Position numbers and translations under genes: made by a program | Source of the DNA: Verrucomicrobiota bacterium | GTDB lineage: Bacteria; Verrucomicrobiota; Verrucomicrobiia; Methylacidiphilales; UBA1321 | Assembly: GCA_013285645.1 (NCBI GenBank) | Contig: JABDHJ010000018.1 | Location: 1 to 46,866 of the forward strand | Direction of reading: 5' to 3' | DNA length: 46,866 nt | The notes under the pieces: generated by a model | What the model saw: the letters and a program-made list of their open reading frames with translations, nothing else | Database searches by the model: none | What the model was told of the DNA's origin: nothing | In this document: positions 26,724 through 37,500 of the stretch, one piece after another | Numbering within the stretch: the stretch's first letter is position 1 | How the letters are laid out: the number at the start of each line of letters is the position of its first letter

Positions 26724-28919
26724 ATGACGTTTCTCAATATCGGCGCTCTTTTCGGTCTGGCCGCCATCGGCATCCCGATCATCATCCATCTGCTGAACAA
26801 GTTTCAGGTCAAGGAAGTCAAGTGGGCGGCGATGCGCTTTTTGCGCGAGAGCGTCGAGAAAAATCAGCGTCGATTACAAATGGAGGATATCCTGCTCCTA
26901 TTGCTGCGGTGCCTCCTCATCGCGCTGCTCATCCTGGTACTCGCGCGGCCCACTTATCAATCGGGTACGAAGACGACCGGCTCTCATCAGGTTGCCGCGG
27001 TGATCATCCTTGATAACTCCTACAGCATGGGGCTGACCAACGGAATTCAAACGAGCCTGCAACGCGGACAGGCGGCAGCGGAACAAATTCTGGCGGCGTT
27101 TCCCACTGGTTCGTCCTCCGCGCTTTTCTTCGCTGCGGACGGCGTGAAGCCGGTTGTCGCCCAGCCCACTTTCGATTTCAATCTCCTGCGCGAAAAAATC
27201 CGGCAAGCCAAGCTGACAGATCGCGCGACCGATTTGTCCAACGCCCTCCAACTGGCCGTTACCACCTTGCAAAAACACGAGGGCGGTGAATCGAAGGAAA
27301 TTTATCTGATCACCGATGGACAGGCGAACGGCTGGCCCTCGCTTGATCAACTGGAGAAGCAACTGGGCGAAATCCAGAAGCAGATCACGGTGCATGTCGT
27401 GCTGGTGGGTGACGCAGCGGAAAGCAATCTGGGCGTGACCGGCTTGCGCCTGGAAAGCGGACTGACTCCGGTCAACCAGCCGCTCCGTTGCAGCATTGAG
27501 GTGCTTAACGGCAGCGAAAGCGAGGCGCGCGATGTCCGGGTCAGCCTGATGGTGGACGACCAACCCGCCGTGGACGAGACGATCATTGACAGCATCCCGG
27601 CGGGAACGTCCCGCAGCGTGGCGCTTTTCGCGAAGCTTCGGACTGAAGGCTATCACACGATCACGGCGAAAATTCCGCATGACCGTTTGCCCGCCGATGA
27701 TCAACGGACGCTCGCCGTCCGGGCCATTCGCGAAGTGAAAGTCTTGCTCGTCGATGGAACGACCGCGACAACGCCTTCGCAGGCAGACGACTTCTTTGTG
27801 CGCAACGCGCTGGTCCCCGTGGCACCCGCTGACGTCGCGCAGTATTATATCAAGACGACGACGGTGGGCGCATCGGCCCTGAGCGGGACATCGTTCGATG
27901 ATTACGACGCAGTTTTTCTTCTCGGGGTTGATCAGATCGATCCAACTGCCGTGCCGAAACTGGTCAATTATGTCGCCCAGGGCGGAGGCCTCGTCGTCTT
28001 CCCGGGACCCGCAGCCAACATCGATTCCTACAATCAGGAACTCGGGCGCGACGGCTTTTTGCCCGCCAAGATCGGCCCTTACAAGGGAGACACCAATTCA
28101 AATCAAAAGGACAAATTCTTCTCCCTGCAAACCAAGGATTACGATCATCCCATCGCCACACTTTGGAACGATTCCTCCGCGGGAACTTTGGCCACGGCCC
28201 ATTTCTACGCCTACTACCCGCTCACGCTGACGCCGTGGACTGCGCCCGCTCCGGACGCGCCCAATCCGCCCGGAGGCCAGCCGCGCGTCGTCCTTCATTT
28301 CGCGCAGAACGACGATCCTGTTGCGGTGGAACATACGTGGGGATCAGGCCGGGTCATTCTCTTCGCCAGCACGCCCACCATTGACTGGAACGATCTGCCC
28401 GTCCATCAGGCGTTTGTTCCGTTGATGCAGCGCGTGCTCGGTTCGCTGGTCGAGCGGCAGGACGAAGGGCTGAACATCCGCGTTGGGCAGAAATTTTCCT
28501 ATACGGTGAGCAACGATTTCCTGCACAAGGACGTGAGTGTCAGTGTACCGGGGCAGACCGATCCCGCCCGCGTGGTGGGTCAGGTCACGCTCGTGAACAG
28601 CCTGCCCGTGGTGCAATTCGACGACACCGACGAGTCGGGCGCTTACAAGGCCTCCATCGCGACCGATCCGCCCACGGTGATTTATTTTGCGGCGCAGTCC
28701 GATCCAAGTGAATCGAACCTGACACCTTTTTCGGCGGAACAATTGAAGTCGCTGGGCGATGTGGCGGACGTGATTAAGTGGAATCCGGATGTCTCGCTTA
28801 CACCCAAGCTCACCAGCGCGCGGGTCGGCAAGGAACTCTGGTTGCCGCTGCTGATCGCCGCACTCGTCATCGCCACTCTCGAAACCTTCATGGCCCAGAA
28901 CTTCACGAAATCGAAATAG
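26724..28919 (+). CDS. BatA-like membrane protein with VWA domain
   Basis: This 731-residue inner-membrane protein starts with the BatA N-terminal region: a first helix in IGALFGLAAIGIPIIIHLLN (residues 6-25), then a second helix near 55-75. A VWA domain follows, with the MIDAS DNSYS at 97-101 and YLITDG further on. The middle section looks like beta-sandwich and GATase-like segments (YDAVFLLGVDQIDP, GGGLVVFPGP). A final membrane helix near 705-725 ends in LETFMAQNF. The large central part is probably periplasmic. It is directly followed (3 bases) by a second VWA membrane protein. In other bacteria BatA proteins form membrane complexes with MoxR partners; the role here is inferred only from that. 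Confidence 0.92.
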   Translation: MTFLNIGALFGLAAIGIPIIIHLLNKFQVKEVKWAAMRFLRESVEKNQRRLQMEDILLLLLRCLLIALLILVLARPTYQSGTKTTGSHQVAAVIILDNSYSMGLTNGIQTSLQRGQAAAEQILAAFPTGSSSALFFAADGVKPVVAQPTFDFNLLREKIRQAKLTDRATDLSNALQLAVTTLQKHEGGESKEIYLITDGQANGWPSLDQLEKQLGEIQKQITVHVVLVGDAAESNLGVTGLRLESGLTPVNQPLRCSIEVLNGSESEARDVRVSLMVDDQPAVDETIIDSIPAGTSRSVALFAKLRTEGYHTITAKIPHDRLPADDQRTLAVRAIREVKVLLVDGTTATTPSQADDFFVRNALVPVAPADVAQYYIKTTTVGASALSGTSFDDYDAVFLLGVDQIDPTAVPKLVNYVAQGGGLVVFPGPAANIDSYNQELGRDGFLPAKIGPYKGDTNSNQKDKFFSLQTKDYDHPIATLWNDSSAGTLATAHFYAYYPLTLTPWTAPAPDAPNPPGGQPRVVLHFAQNDDPVAVEHTWGSGRVILFASTPTIDWNDLPVHQAFVPLMQRVLGSLVERQDEGLNIRVGQKFSYTVSNDFLHKDVSVSVPGQTDPARVVGQVTLVNSLPVVQFDDTDESGAYKASIATDPPTVIYFAAQSDPSESNLTPFSAEQLKSLGDVADVIKWNPDVSLTPKLTSARVGKELWLPLLIAALVIATLETFMAQNFTKSK

Positions 28920-28922
28920 ACC

Positions 28923-31439
28923 ATGAAAGAGATCCTTAGACTTTTCGGAATACCGATTGCCGATTCGGTGCAGGTCTCCGATATCGCCCTTGCCTTTCAC
29001 GGGATCACTCCCGGAACGGCGCTGCTGATTGCGTTGATCATCGTCAGCGGAACGGTCTGGATTTATCTCCGCAGCACGCCCCGGTTGACGATGACGCAAA
29101 AAACGATCCTCGCCGTTTTGCGTTCGCTTTTGCTGGTGATGATTTTGTTCATGTTGATGCGGCCGGTGCTGCTCCTCACGGTGGAAGGGACCATCCGGCG
29201 CTCGCTGCTGCTACTCATCGATTCGAGCGCGAGTATGCAGATCAAGGACCTGCGCCAGGATCCCGCCGATCTCAAGCGGGCGGCTATCGCGAAGGGGCTC
29301 ATCGATTCGAATGGAGGTCTCATGCAAAGTGTTCCCGGCGATACTTCGAGCTTCAGCCAGATGTCGCGCTCGGATGTGGTCAAATCGATGCTGACCAATG
29401 ATCGGCTGCAGCTTTTGAAGAAGCTCGGCGAGACCTACGATCTTGTTCCGTATACGTTTGGCCAAACTCTGCAGGCGCTTTCCAGTGGCAGCGGAAGTCC
29501 CGCGCCGGGTACGCCTCCACCGGCGGCGGATGCGCCCGTGAAAGATGCTTCTTTTCTCGACACGGTCACGTTTGATAAGCCCTACACTGCCATCGGCGAT
29601 GCCGTGCGCGGACTGCTCGATCTCAAGCGAGGACAACCCCTCGCGGGAATTCTTCTCATCACTGATGGCGGCAATAATTATGGAAGCCAGCCCGTCGATG
29701 CGGCGGCCCTCGCACAGCAAGACAAAGTACCTCTCTATATCTATGGCGTCGGCATCAGTTCGCCGCACGACATCATTGTGTCGCAGGTTTACTCGCCGGA
29801 AGTGGTCTTTGCGAAAGAGGAAGCCACGGCGTCGGTCACGGTCCGTTCGCAGGCGATGAGCGGACGCACGGCCAAGCTCGTGCTCAAGCTGGGCGATCAG
29901 ATAATGGACACCAAGGACCTCACTTTCGGCGAAGACGGTGAGCAAGTCGTGCCGATGAAATTCCTTCCCAAGGTAAAGGGCGAATACGAGTTGGAGGCTT
30001 CGATCGAGCCGTTGGCCGACGAAGCGGTGAAGGATAATAACAAGGCGTCGCAACGCGTGCGGGTCATCGATGGAAAAGTCGAAGTCCTTTACATCGAGCA
30101 GAAGCCCCGCTGGGAATTCCGTTACCTGCAGGCGATGCTGGTGCGCGACCGTCGTCTCGACCCGAAATTCTATCTCGTTGAGGGCGATCCGGAGTTGGGC
30201 AAGGAAGAGAATTCGCCTTACCTCCAGTCGCTTCCCACCACCAAGGATGACTGGATGAAGTACGACGTCATCATGATTGGCGACGTCGATTCGCGCCTGC
30301 TCAATGACGAACAAATGCAGAGCATCAGCGATCTGGTTTCGACTTTTGGCGGCGGCCTCATTTTTCTCTCGGGAAAAAATTACATGCCCGATTCCTACCG
30401 TCGCACGCCGCTCGAAGCGCTGTTCCCGATTGAATTTGAAGGACAGACGTCCGTCGCGGGCATGGCATCCACGCATCAGGTCGCCCTTGATCTGACGCCT
30501 GCGGGCCAGAACTCGCCCACGATGCGGTTGTCCAACAAGGACGATGAGAATATCGCCATCTGGAAGGGACTGCCCGGCATTTATTGGGATGCGCGCGTAA
30601 CCAAGGCCAAGCCTGCGGCGGAGGTGCTGCTCGATGATCCATCGCCCGAAAAAGCGACAAGGGCCGGGGCGATGCCGGTGCTCGCGCTGCAAAGCTACGG
30701 CTCGGGCCAGACGTTGTTTGTCGGGACCGATGAAACGTGGCGCTGGCGCCGCAACATCGGGGAGAAATATTACACCCGTTTCTGGGGACAGGTTTTCCTT
30801 CGGCTCGGACTGCCGCGTCTGCTGGGCGCCTCGCGCCTGACGCAGCTCACAACGGAAAAAAAGCAATACGTCAGCGGTGAACGCGTGACCATTTCCGGTC
30901 GGCTTTATCGCAGCGGATTTCAGCCGGTCATCGATCCGACGGTGAAAGGTTCAGTGACGATCAAGCCGGACGATCCCAATTCAGCGCCTGCCGCCGACCT
31001 GAAGAAAGATGTCTCGCTCCAGGCCAATCCCGGCAAGCCGGGCTACTACGAGGGCGAGATCGTGGTGACCACTCCCGGTGTCTACACCTTCACCACCGAT
31101 CTCGATCCGGCGTCGTCGCTCGATTTTCGAGTGACGGAACCGCGGTTTGAATTCGGCGAGACCGCGTTGAACCTGGCCTTACTGAAAAAGATGGCCGAGA
31201 CCAGCGGCGGTGCGTTGTATCGCGAGGAAGACTTGTACAAGATGCTCGAACCCTCACCCGCAGCGGCGGATTCGGAAACATCGACCCCGGATAAAATCCC
31301 CAGCGGCCTCGGCGGCAGCACGATCAAAGTCCCCTCACCCCAGGAAGTGGAGATTGGATTTTCCCCGCTCTACTTCTCGCTGATGATCCTCGTCGCCAGC
31401 ATCGAATGGATTCTGCGCAAGCGTTGGCGGTTGAAATAA
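28923..31439 (+). CDS. Second VWA membrane protein with GATase1-like segment
   Basis: This 838-residue membrane protein has two N-terminal helices (about 31-50 and 62-88). The VWA MIDAS DSSAS (100-104) follows immediately, then a long insertion with a Pro/Ala-rich loop (SGSGSPAPGTPPPAADAP). LLITDGGNNYGS marks a later VWA strand. A segment resembling class I glutamine amidotransferase folds follows (VLYIEQKPRWEFRYLQ, YDVIMIGDVDS, GGGLIFLSGKNYMPDSYR), without an obvious catalytic Cys, so it is likely structural. The C terminus has one more helix and a basic tail RKRWRLK. It sits 3 bases after the BatA-like gene and completes the usual MoxR-DUF58-VWA-VWA order. Confidence 0.9.
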   Translation: MKEILRLFGIPIADSVQVSDIALAFHGITPGTALLIALIIVSGTVWIYLRSTPRLTMTQKTILAVLRSLLLVMILFMLMRPVLLLTVEGTIRRSLLLLIDSSASMQIKDLRQDPADLKRAAIAKGLIDSNGGLMQSVPGDTSSFSQMSRSDVVKSMLTNDRLQLLKKLGETYDLVPYTFGQTLQALSSGSGSPAPGTPPPAADAPVKDASFLDTVTFDKPYTAIGDAVRGLLDLKRGQPLAGILLITDGGNNYGSQPVDAAALAQQDKVPLYIYGVGISSPHDIIVSQVYSPEVVFAKEEATASVTVRSQAMSGRTAKLVLKLGDQIMDTKDLTFGEDGEQVVPMKFLPKVKGEYELEASIEPLADEAVKDNNKASQRVRVIDGKVEVLYIEQKPRWEFRYLQAMLVRDRRLDPKFYLVEGDPELGKEENSPYLQSLPTTKDDWMKYDVIMIGDVDSRLLNDEQMQSISDLVSTFGGGLIFLSGKNYMPDSYRRTPLEALFPIEFEGQTSVAGMASTHQVALDLTPAGQNSPTMRLSNKDDENIAIWKGLPGIYWDARVTKAKPAAEVLLDDPSPEKATRAGAMPVLALQSYGSGQTLFVGTDETWRWRRNIGEKYYTRFWGQVFLRLGLPRLLGASRLTQLTTEKKQYVSGERVTISGRLYRSGFQPVIDPTVKGSVTIKPDDPNSAPAADLKKDVSLQANPGKPGYYEGEIVVTTPGVYTFTTDLDPASSLDFRVTEPRFEFGETALNLALLKKMAETSGGALYREEDLYKMLEPSPAAADSETSTPDKIPSGLGGSTIKVPSPQEVEIGFSPLYFSLMILVASIEWILRKRWRLK

Positions 31440-31466
31440 CCGGGAAGGTATTTAACCTCCAATTCC

Positions 31467-31901
31467 ATGCCCCTAATTGCTGAACGTGTCGCACAAGCTC
31501 AGACGGGGACAAATCCAAAAGTGCTTTGCAGGATGCGTTCCGGTTGGGCGGTGATCGGTGATGTTCAGTTTCTAAAAGGGTACTGCCTTCTTTTGCCTGA
31601 TCCCGTTGTCCCCAGCTTAAACGATTTGACTGAAGCCGACCGCGCACTCTTTCTCTCGGACATGGCCCTAATCGGCGACGTTCTTCTCAAGGTCACGGAC
31701 GCGCATCGGATCAATTATGAAATTCTCGGCAATACGGAACCCGAATTGCATGCCCATATTTTTCCTCGATTCCTGAACGAACCGGATGAGAAGCGCCGGA
31801 TGCCGGTTTGGTTTTACGATTGGAAGAACGCTCCCAAGTTCACACTTGAGGAGCATGGGGACTTATACCAGCGCCTGAAAGAGTCCTTGGAGAAAAAATA
31901 G
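31467..31901 (+). CDS. HIT-family nucleotide hydrolase/transferase-like protein
   Basis: This is a small cytoplasmic protein (144 residues, normal HIT length) likely to act on nucleotide phosphates such as diadenosine polyphosphates. The active-site region reads ELHAHIFPRF at residues 93-102. Compared with the classical H-x-H-x-H pattern, the first His is Glu (E93) while H95 and H97 are kept; the final His of the motif is the usual catalytic one. It lies 27 bases after the VWA operon on the same strand and could be co-transcribed. It interrupts the envelope-related gene series without an obvious functional link. Confidence 0.82.
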   Translation: MPLIAERVAQAQTGTNPKVLCRMRSGWAVIGDVQFLKGYCLLLPDPVVPSLNDLTEADRALFLSDMALIGDVLLKVTDAHRINYEILGNTEPELHAHIFPRFLNEPDEKRRMPVWFYDWKNAPKFTLEEHGDLYQRLKESLEKK

Positions 31902-31903
31902 CC

Positions 31904-32284
31904 TCAATGCAATTCATTATCATTCACCCACTGATGGGAGGCGTCTTTGTAGAAATTCAGGGTCCGGTTGAATTCCTTGCTCTCGCTTTGGGTGCCGTCG
32001 GGAAGTTTGGCGGTATAGGTCGCCCGGACGACCACCGGGTAAATGGGGGTCCCGAAACTGACTTTGCTTTGATGCGCTTGTAACTGGAACTGCTCCCCCC
32101 GGAGGATTTTTATCGAGGTGATCGTGCAATCCTTGATGCGCGCCGTCATTTGCTTTTCGACCATGGCCTTGATGAATGAATCACTCGGGCCACCGCCCCT
32201 CGCGATATAGTTCCCGATAAAAGCCGCAATCACCACGGCGATGAGACAAAGGACTGCGGTGCGTAGATTTTTGAAGGGATTCAT
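31904..32284 (-). CDS. Small membrane-anchored protein of unknown function
   Basis: I do not recognise a family. The 126-residue protein has one N-terminal membrane helix (LRTAVLCLIAVVIAAFIGNY, residues 7-26) after a short basic start. A soluble region follows that looks like a mixed alpha/beta fold with a strand-rich C-terminal half (VVVRATYTAKLPDGTQSES). It is on the strand opposite to all surrounding genes. Its stop is only 2 bases from the HIT gene stop, and its start faces the DUF4175-like gene across 153 bases. The compact protein-like composition and sensible start argue that it is real. It is probably periplasmic-facing. Confidence 0.7.
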   Translation of the reverse strand: MNPFKNLRTAVLCLIAVVIAAFIGNYIARGGGPSDSFIKAMVEKQMTARIKDCTITSIKILRGEQFQLQAHQSKVSFGTPIYPVVVRATYTAKLPDGTQSESKEFNRTLNFYKDASHQWVNDNELH

Positions 32285-32437
32285 GGATTTGTCGTGGTTG
32301 AGCCGGATTCAACCCGGGAATCTGGAATTTGATGCAAAGAAAAACGAATCAATCGATTCAAAATGACCGCCCACAAATAAGAATGCAAAAAAAGCGCGGA
32401 ACCTAGTAGACTATCGGGGGTTTCATCCGCGCACGAC
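32285..32437. promoter_or_regulatory. Divergent promoter region before the DUF4175-like gene
   Basis: These 153 AT-rich bases lie between divergent starts. A short inverted repeat GAATC-AATC-GATTC is at 32346-32359. No confident -35/-10 pair was found. Its presence suggests that the DUF4175-like gene has its own promoter and does not rely on read-through from the MoxR series. Confidence 0.35.
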
Positions 32438-34240
32438 ATGTCCGTTCTCGATCTCATCCCGAAGAAGAAAAAGACAGCTCCCAAAGGCGTCTCGATTCCG
32501 GCGATCACCGTGCCGCGTTACCAGCCGCCGTTGATCCCCAGCAACAACCCGGTTCCCCCGCGACTCTTGCGAAAGCTCACCGCCCTGGGCCGGAGATTTC
32601 GCTTCGTGAACGCAACGGAACGGCTCGCCCAATATATCGCCATCGCCGTGATGATGGTGACGCTGCAGATGTTTCTCGATTGGCTGATCAACCTGAACGT
32701 TTTCTTTCGAGTGCTGATTTTAGCCGGCGACATCTGGCTGCTCGTCTTCTTTGCGCGCAAGCAACTCCTTCCCCTCCTCAAGCGTCCACCGAACCTGGAG
32801 GCCTGCGCGTTGATGGTCGAAAAGCACTGGCCGCGCTTTAAGGGACGGATGATTGCCACGGTGCAGTTCGCCGGGCCTCGCTTCACGGCCGATTCACCGG
32901 AATTAGTCGAGGCCGTGCAGCAGGAAACCGATGCCCGAACCGTCGCACTCGATTTTGGCGCGATCGTCCCCACCCGCTTGTTGAAGCGCCGCATCTGGAT
33001 TGCGCTCGCTGTGGTCACCATCTGGGCCGGTCTCATGTTCATCACCGCCCCTGGCTCGATCGCCCTGCTGGAACGCGTATTCCTCTGGCCCGCCAAGGTT
33101 CCCCGCAAAACCCAGGTCATTTGCCTGAGCGGAAATAAAATCATCCCGACCGGCGAGAGCGTTTTACTCGAAGCCCAAGCGACCGGGATCATTCCCTCTC
33201 ATGGCCGGATCACGCTGACGGATGATTCCGGACGTATCCAGGAAATCACGCTCGATCCCGAGAAAGACCATTCCGATCGTTTCAGTCTCAAGCTCGAGCG
33301 CGTCTCGCAGTCGCTCACTTACACCATCCGGCTCAACGACGGCGTAAGCGACACCTACGAAGTCAAAACCGTCCCGCGCCCCAACGTGACCTCCATCGAT
33401 TGCGAGCAGGTTTATCCCGCCTACACCGGGCTGGCCAATGTCAAACGCACGGTCGGAAATCTCGCGCTACTGGCGGGAAGCCAGTTGAAAATTCACGGGA
33501 TCACCAACAGCAAGATCGTCAAGGCGTCGCTTAAACTAGTGGGGGTCGACAAGACGCTTCCCCTGACGATTGGCGGAACGGATGGCAACGAACTCACGGC
33601 CACCATCGATATTCCCGCTACCGGACTGACCGGCTTTTCCATCCAGCTCACCAACCAGGCGGGCATCACCTCGGGCGACGAAACGCAATACCGCATCGAT
33701 CTCATTCCGGATCATCCGCCCACGGTTCAGTTGACCTACCCGGAACGGCTGCAGGAGCTCTATACGCTTAAGGCCAAGCCGACGATCGCCTTTGTCGCCA
33801 GTGACGATTACGGGCTGGCGAAGGTCGCTTTGTGCTACCGCGTCGTCCAAGATACGGAAGCAACGGCTGATCCCAGCGCCCCTCAGCCGCCAGCCAAGCG
33901 GATCGAAATGGATATAGGCCAGGGGCACCCCCAGAACATGAAGAATCGGTATGTATGGGACCTTGCCGGGATCCAACCGCCCGTCGCAGAAGAAATGACC
34001 CTCGAGTACTGGATGGAAGCCGAGGACGCCAACAATGTCACCGGGCCGGGCGTTACTGACAGCGAGCACCACACCATCAAGATCGTCAGCGATATCGAAA
34101 AGAAAGCGGAAGTCATGAACCGCCTGATGGACAGCCTCAGCAGCATCACCGACATCTCGCAAAGCCAGGAAAAGATCAATCAGGACCTCGGCACGATCAT
34201 TCAAGGGAAACAGGACGTGCCCAAACCGGCGGCAAAATAA
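32438..34240 (+). CDS. DUF4175-like membrane protein
   Basis: This 600-residue protein has a Pro/Lys-rich cytoplasmic N terminus (PKKKKTAPKG), a pair of membrane helices at about 62-110 and another at about 188-212 (IWIALAVVTIWAGLMFITAP). A long periplasmic region of Ig-like beta-sandwich repeats follows. Typical strands are PTGESVLLEAQATG, SCEQVYPAYTGL-type (here DCEQVYPAYTGL) and DYGLAKVALCYRV, features seen in DUF4175-like proteins of MoxR/VWA gene neighbourhoods. The C-terminal 35 residues are helical and charged (SQSQEKINQDL). A degenerate second copy of exactly this end lies at 42225-42329, just before the coiled-coil gene, which suggests that the two genes were once adjacent. Confidence 0.82.
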   Translation: MSVLDLIPKKKKTAPKGVSIPAITVPRYQPPLIPSNNPVPPRLLRKLTALGRRFRFVNATERLAQYIAIAVMMVTLQMFLDWLINLNVFFRVLILAGDIWLLVFFARKQLLPLLKRPPNLEACALMVEKHWPRFKGRMIATVQFAGPRFTADSPELVEAVQQETDARTVALDFGAIVPTRLLKRRIWIALAVVTIWAGLMFITAPGSIALLERVFLWPAKVPRKTQVICLSGNKIIPTGESVLLEAQATGIIPSHGRITLTDDSGRIQEITLDPEKDHSDRFSLKLERVSQSLTYTIRLNDGVSDTYEVKTVPRPNVTSIDCEQVYPAYTGLANVKRTVGNLALLAGSQLKIHGITNSKIVKASLKLVGVDKTLPLTIGGTDGNELTATIDIPATGLTGFSIQLTNQAGITSGDETQYRIDLIPDHPPTVQLTYPERLQELYTLKAKPTIAFVASDDYGLAKVALCYRVVQDTEATADPSAPQPPAKRIEMDIGQGHPQNMKNRYVWDLAGIQPPVAEEMTLEYWMEAEDANNVTGPGVTDSEHHTIKIVSDIEKKAEVMNRLMDSLSSITDISQSQEKINQDLGTIIQGKQDVPKPAAK

Positions 34241-34540
34241 AACGTTTCCTTTATGCCAGGCAAAGGCACCAGTTTTGAGATGCGGCTATTTTAGAAGTGT
34301 TCAATCAAGTCCACGGGTGTGCAAAAATTGCCTGATGTCTTTGTACGGATTGGTTTGTTCGCAAAATACACGAATTTGTTACAAACCAGATAATACATGT
34401 TATCATGCTTATACGTAAGCTATTACGTTTTATATCTTCGAAATTGGGACCTCAAAATCAAAAAATATCAATAAGTGTCATACTTGTTGCTTCTGTTAGC
34501 AGTTCATACGCTAAAATAGGTATGATACATAGGATTAACA
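34241..34540 (+). promoter_or_regulatory. AT-rich upstream region of the modular PEP-CTERM gene
   Basis: These 300 bases are conspicuously more AT-rich than the flanking genes and hold no reading frame of interest. A near-palindrome GATAA-TACATG-TTATC lies around 34382-34400. TAAAAT and TATGAT boxes lie within 40 bases of the start, but no paired -35 is convincing. The composition shift also marks the left border of the presumed insertion. Confidence 0.4.
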
Positions 34541-37500
34541 GTGAAGACTTATTATAAAAATCTCAGAATTCTCCAGTTCCGTTCACTACTCGGGGCGGGA
34601 TTCCTGATTATTGCCGGAGCGTTCACTTCTGTGGCCCAAGCGCAAACGTCTTGGACGGGAGGAGCTGGGGACTCAAACTTCACGACGGATGCTAACTGGA
34701 GCGGCAATCTTGCCCCCGGGCCAACGACTGCCGCTACGATCAATTCGACCGGGACAGTTATTAATATCAATTTGTCCGTTTCCGACTCGGTAGGATCACT
34801 CAACACGACGGGGAGCGGAACGATCAATCTCAATCTGAACGGGAATGTGCTGACGTTGAATCCTGACGGAGGACTTTTTTTCCAGCCCGCTCTTTTCGTC
34901 AATACCGGGTCCACCCTCTCGCTTTCGGGGACGACAGGAAGCGCGGTGAACGTGACGTCGGGACAAATCTTCGTCGGCGACACCAGCGGCAACGGCACGT
35001 TGAATCTTAGCACCTCCTTGAATTTCGACACGACGGATAGTGGCAACGCTTACTCCTATATGGTGATCGGACGAAACGACGATACCAATTACAATGTCAG
35101 CCCGGTCTCTCCCACAATCGGACACGGAACCGTGAACCAGACGGCGGGCACTGTGACCACGGGCGGCAATCTCATCATCGGAGTCGATTCAGGAACAGGA
35201 ACCTACAACTTGAGCGGCGGCACCTTGACCACCGGGTCTGTCGGGACTTTTTTCCCCATCTATATCGGTCTCAATCAGACCTCCGCTGCCACCAGTCCGA
35301 CGACCGGCACTTTGAATATTACGGGAACAGGCACATTCAATCTCGGAACGGGGGGAGCGCTTTACGTAGGTACGGGCCTCAACTCCACTTCTCAAGGCTA
35401 CACCGCTACTGTCGGCGGGACTGGGTCGATCATCCAGAATGGCGCGGGCACCTCTGTCACGATCGGAGGCGATGGAGCCATCTTTGGTGACTTCAACGCC
35501 AGTGGTGGAACTCCCGGCACAGGCGGTATGGGAACCTACGAACTCGACGCGGGAACTTTGAACGTCACGGGTAATAATTTTTCCTTTGGTAACGCAACGG
35601 GCGGCACGGGATACCTGATTCAAACCGGCGGCACGCTCACCACCTCTACGAACACCGTCTTGGGCGCCAGCGGCTCGGGTACCTATAATCTCAGCGGGGG
35701 AATCGCCACGTTCAATAATGGCATCACTCTGGCGGCCAACGCGGGATCAATCGGCACAATCAATTTGAGCGGCACCGCCATTCTCCAAGTCGGCGGGACC
35801 AATGGTATCGCCATTGGAGACGGAACGGCGGTCTTGAATGGCAGCGGCGGCACCATTCAGGCGACCTCCAACCTGACCACCAGCGTTCCAATCAACCTGT
35901 CGTCCAACACCCGGACCACGGTCGATACGGGCGCCTTCAGTGTCACCTTGAATGGCACAGTGACCGACGCGAATAATGGAACCAACGGCGGTTTGACCAA
36001 AATCGGCTCGGGTAGCCTGCAATTGACCGGGAGCAATGATTCCATTTCCTCCTTTTATGTCGTCACGGGCACAGTCAACCAGACCCAGGCGGGCAGCCAG
36101 TTGACCTCCTACGAACTCAGCGTGGGGTACAACACCACGGGCGCGAACTTTGCCGGTAGTTCCAATGTCGCCAACTATAACATGAGTGCGGGTACCCTGA
36201 TCCTGGCCGCTGGTACACCGCCTGGGATCGTGGGAGGCACGGGGTCTAGCCTCCGTATCGGTGATTTCAATGGAACCGGAACTTTCACGCAAACAGGTGG
36301 TTTGGTCGAGGTCGATGGCTCTCTTGATGTCGGTAACCGGGGCGGGCATGGTCTTTACTCCATTTCCGGTACGGGGACCACCACGACGGAATTGGATCTC
36401 ACAGATTCACTCAATATTCTGGGGCGCAACGATCCGAGTGATGGCACGAGCGGCAACAATGCAAATCTCGGTTCCAGTACTGGCGAACTCGAGATCTCCG
36501 GCAACTCACTGGTTTCTCTCGCCAGTGGCGGCGAGCTTGTTCTCGGCAGTACCCAGACGACCACGGTTTCCAGCGTTGCCTTGGGTAGCACGGGGACGAT
36601 TGTTCAGACGGGAGGCACTCTCCTAATCAACAACGGGGCCAATCTTTATCTCTCGGCAGTGGGCAGCGGCGAGTATGACCTGAATGGTGGCGTCCTCGAG
36701 GTGGGCGGTACAGGGCTTAAGGCAAGTTACACCAGCGGTGGCTCCTACCAATTCAATCTCGGCGGCGGCACGATCCAGGTCACCGGATCGGATTTGACCA
36801 CCAGTGTGAATGCGAACCTGACGGGTAACACCACCTCCATTGTGGACACCAACGGCTTCAATGCCACCTTCACTGGCACCTTCACCAGCACCGATGGTCA
36901 ATTGGTCAAGGCTAGCCTGGGCAATTTGGCGCTTCAGAACGCCAGCGACTCCATCACCTCACTCTTAATCGTGGGTGGTAATGTCAACGAAACTTCCGGA
37001 TCAGCGCTGACTTCGTATGAAATCGCTGTTGGCACGGGCCTAGGTAATACGGGGACGTATACCATGACAGGAGGGACTCTTACCATGGCCGCGGGCACAC
37101 CGCCCGGGATTGTGGGCGGCACGGCATCCAGCCTCCGTATTGGCGACTTTGGCGGGACGGGAACATTTACGCAGTCGGGCGGCCTTGTCGTTGATAACGG
37201 CTCCCTCAATATCGGCAACCGGGGCGGGAACGGCCTGTATGCCATTTCCGGTACGGGCGAGTTGGACCTCGGAGATACGCTCAACATCATCGGTCGCAAC
37301 GCTCCGGCGGATGGCGCGGCGGGCACTTTTTCCGATCTCGGTTCCACGACAGGTGAACTCGATATTTCCGGCAATTCGCTGGTTTCGCTCGCGAGCAACG
37401 GCTCTCTCATTCTCAGCAGCAACTCGGCGACAACCGTTCCCAGCGTCGGGCAAGGAAGCCAGGGAAAGATCGTCCAGACGGGTGGCACTCTCCAGATCGG

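Noticed and set aside
29211..30866. 551-codon minus-strand frame opposite the second VWA gene
   Set aside because: The plus-strand protein has membrane helices and a VWA MIDAS motif; the antisense frame has none and an Arg/His-rich composition.
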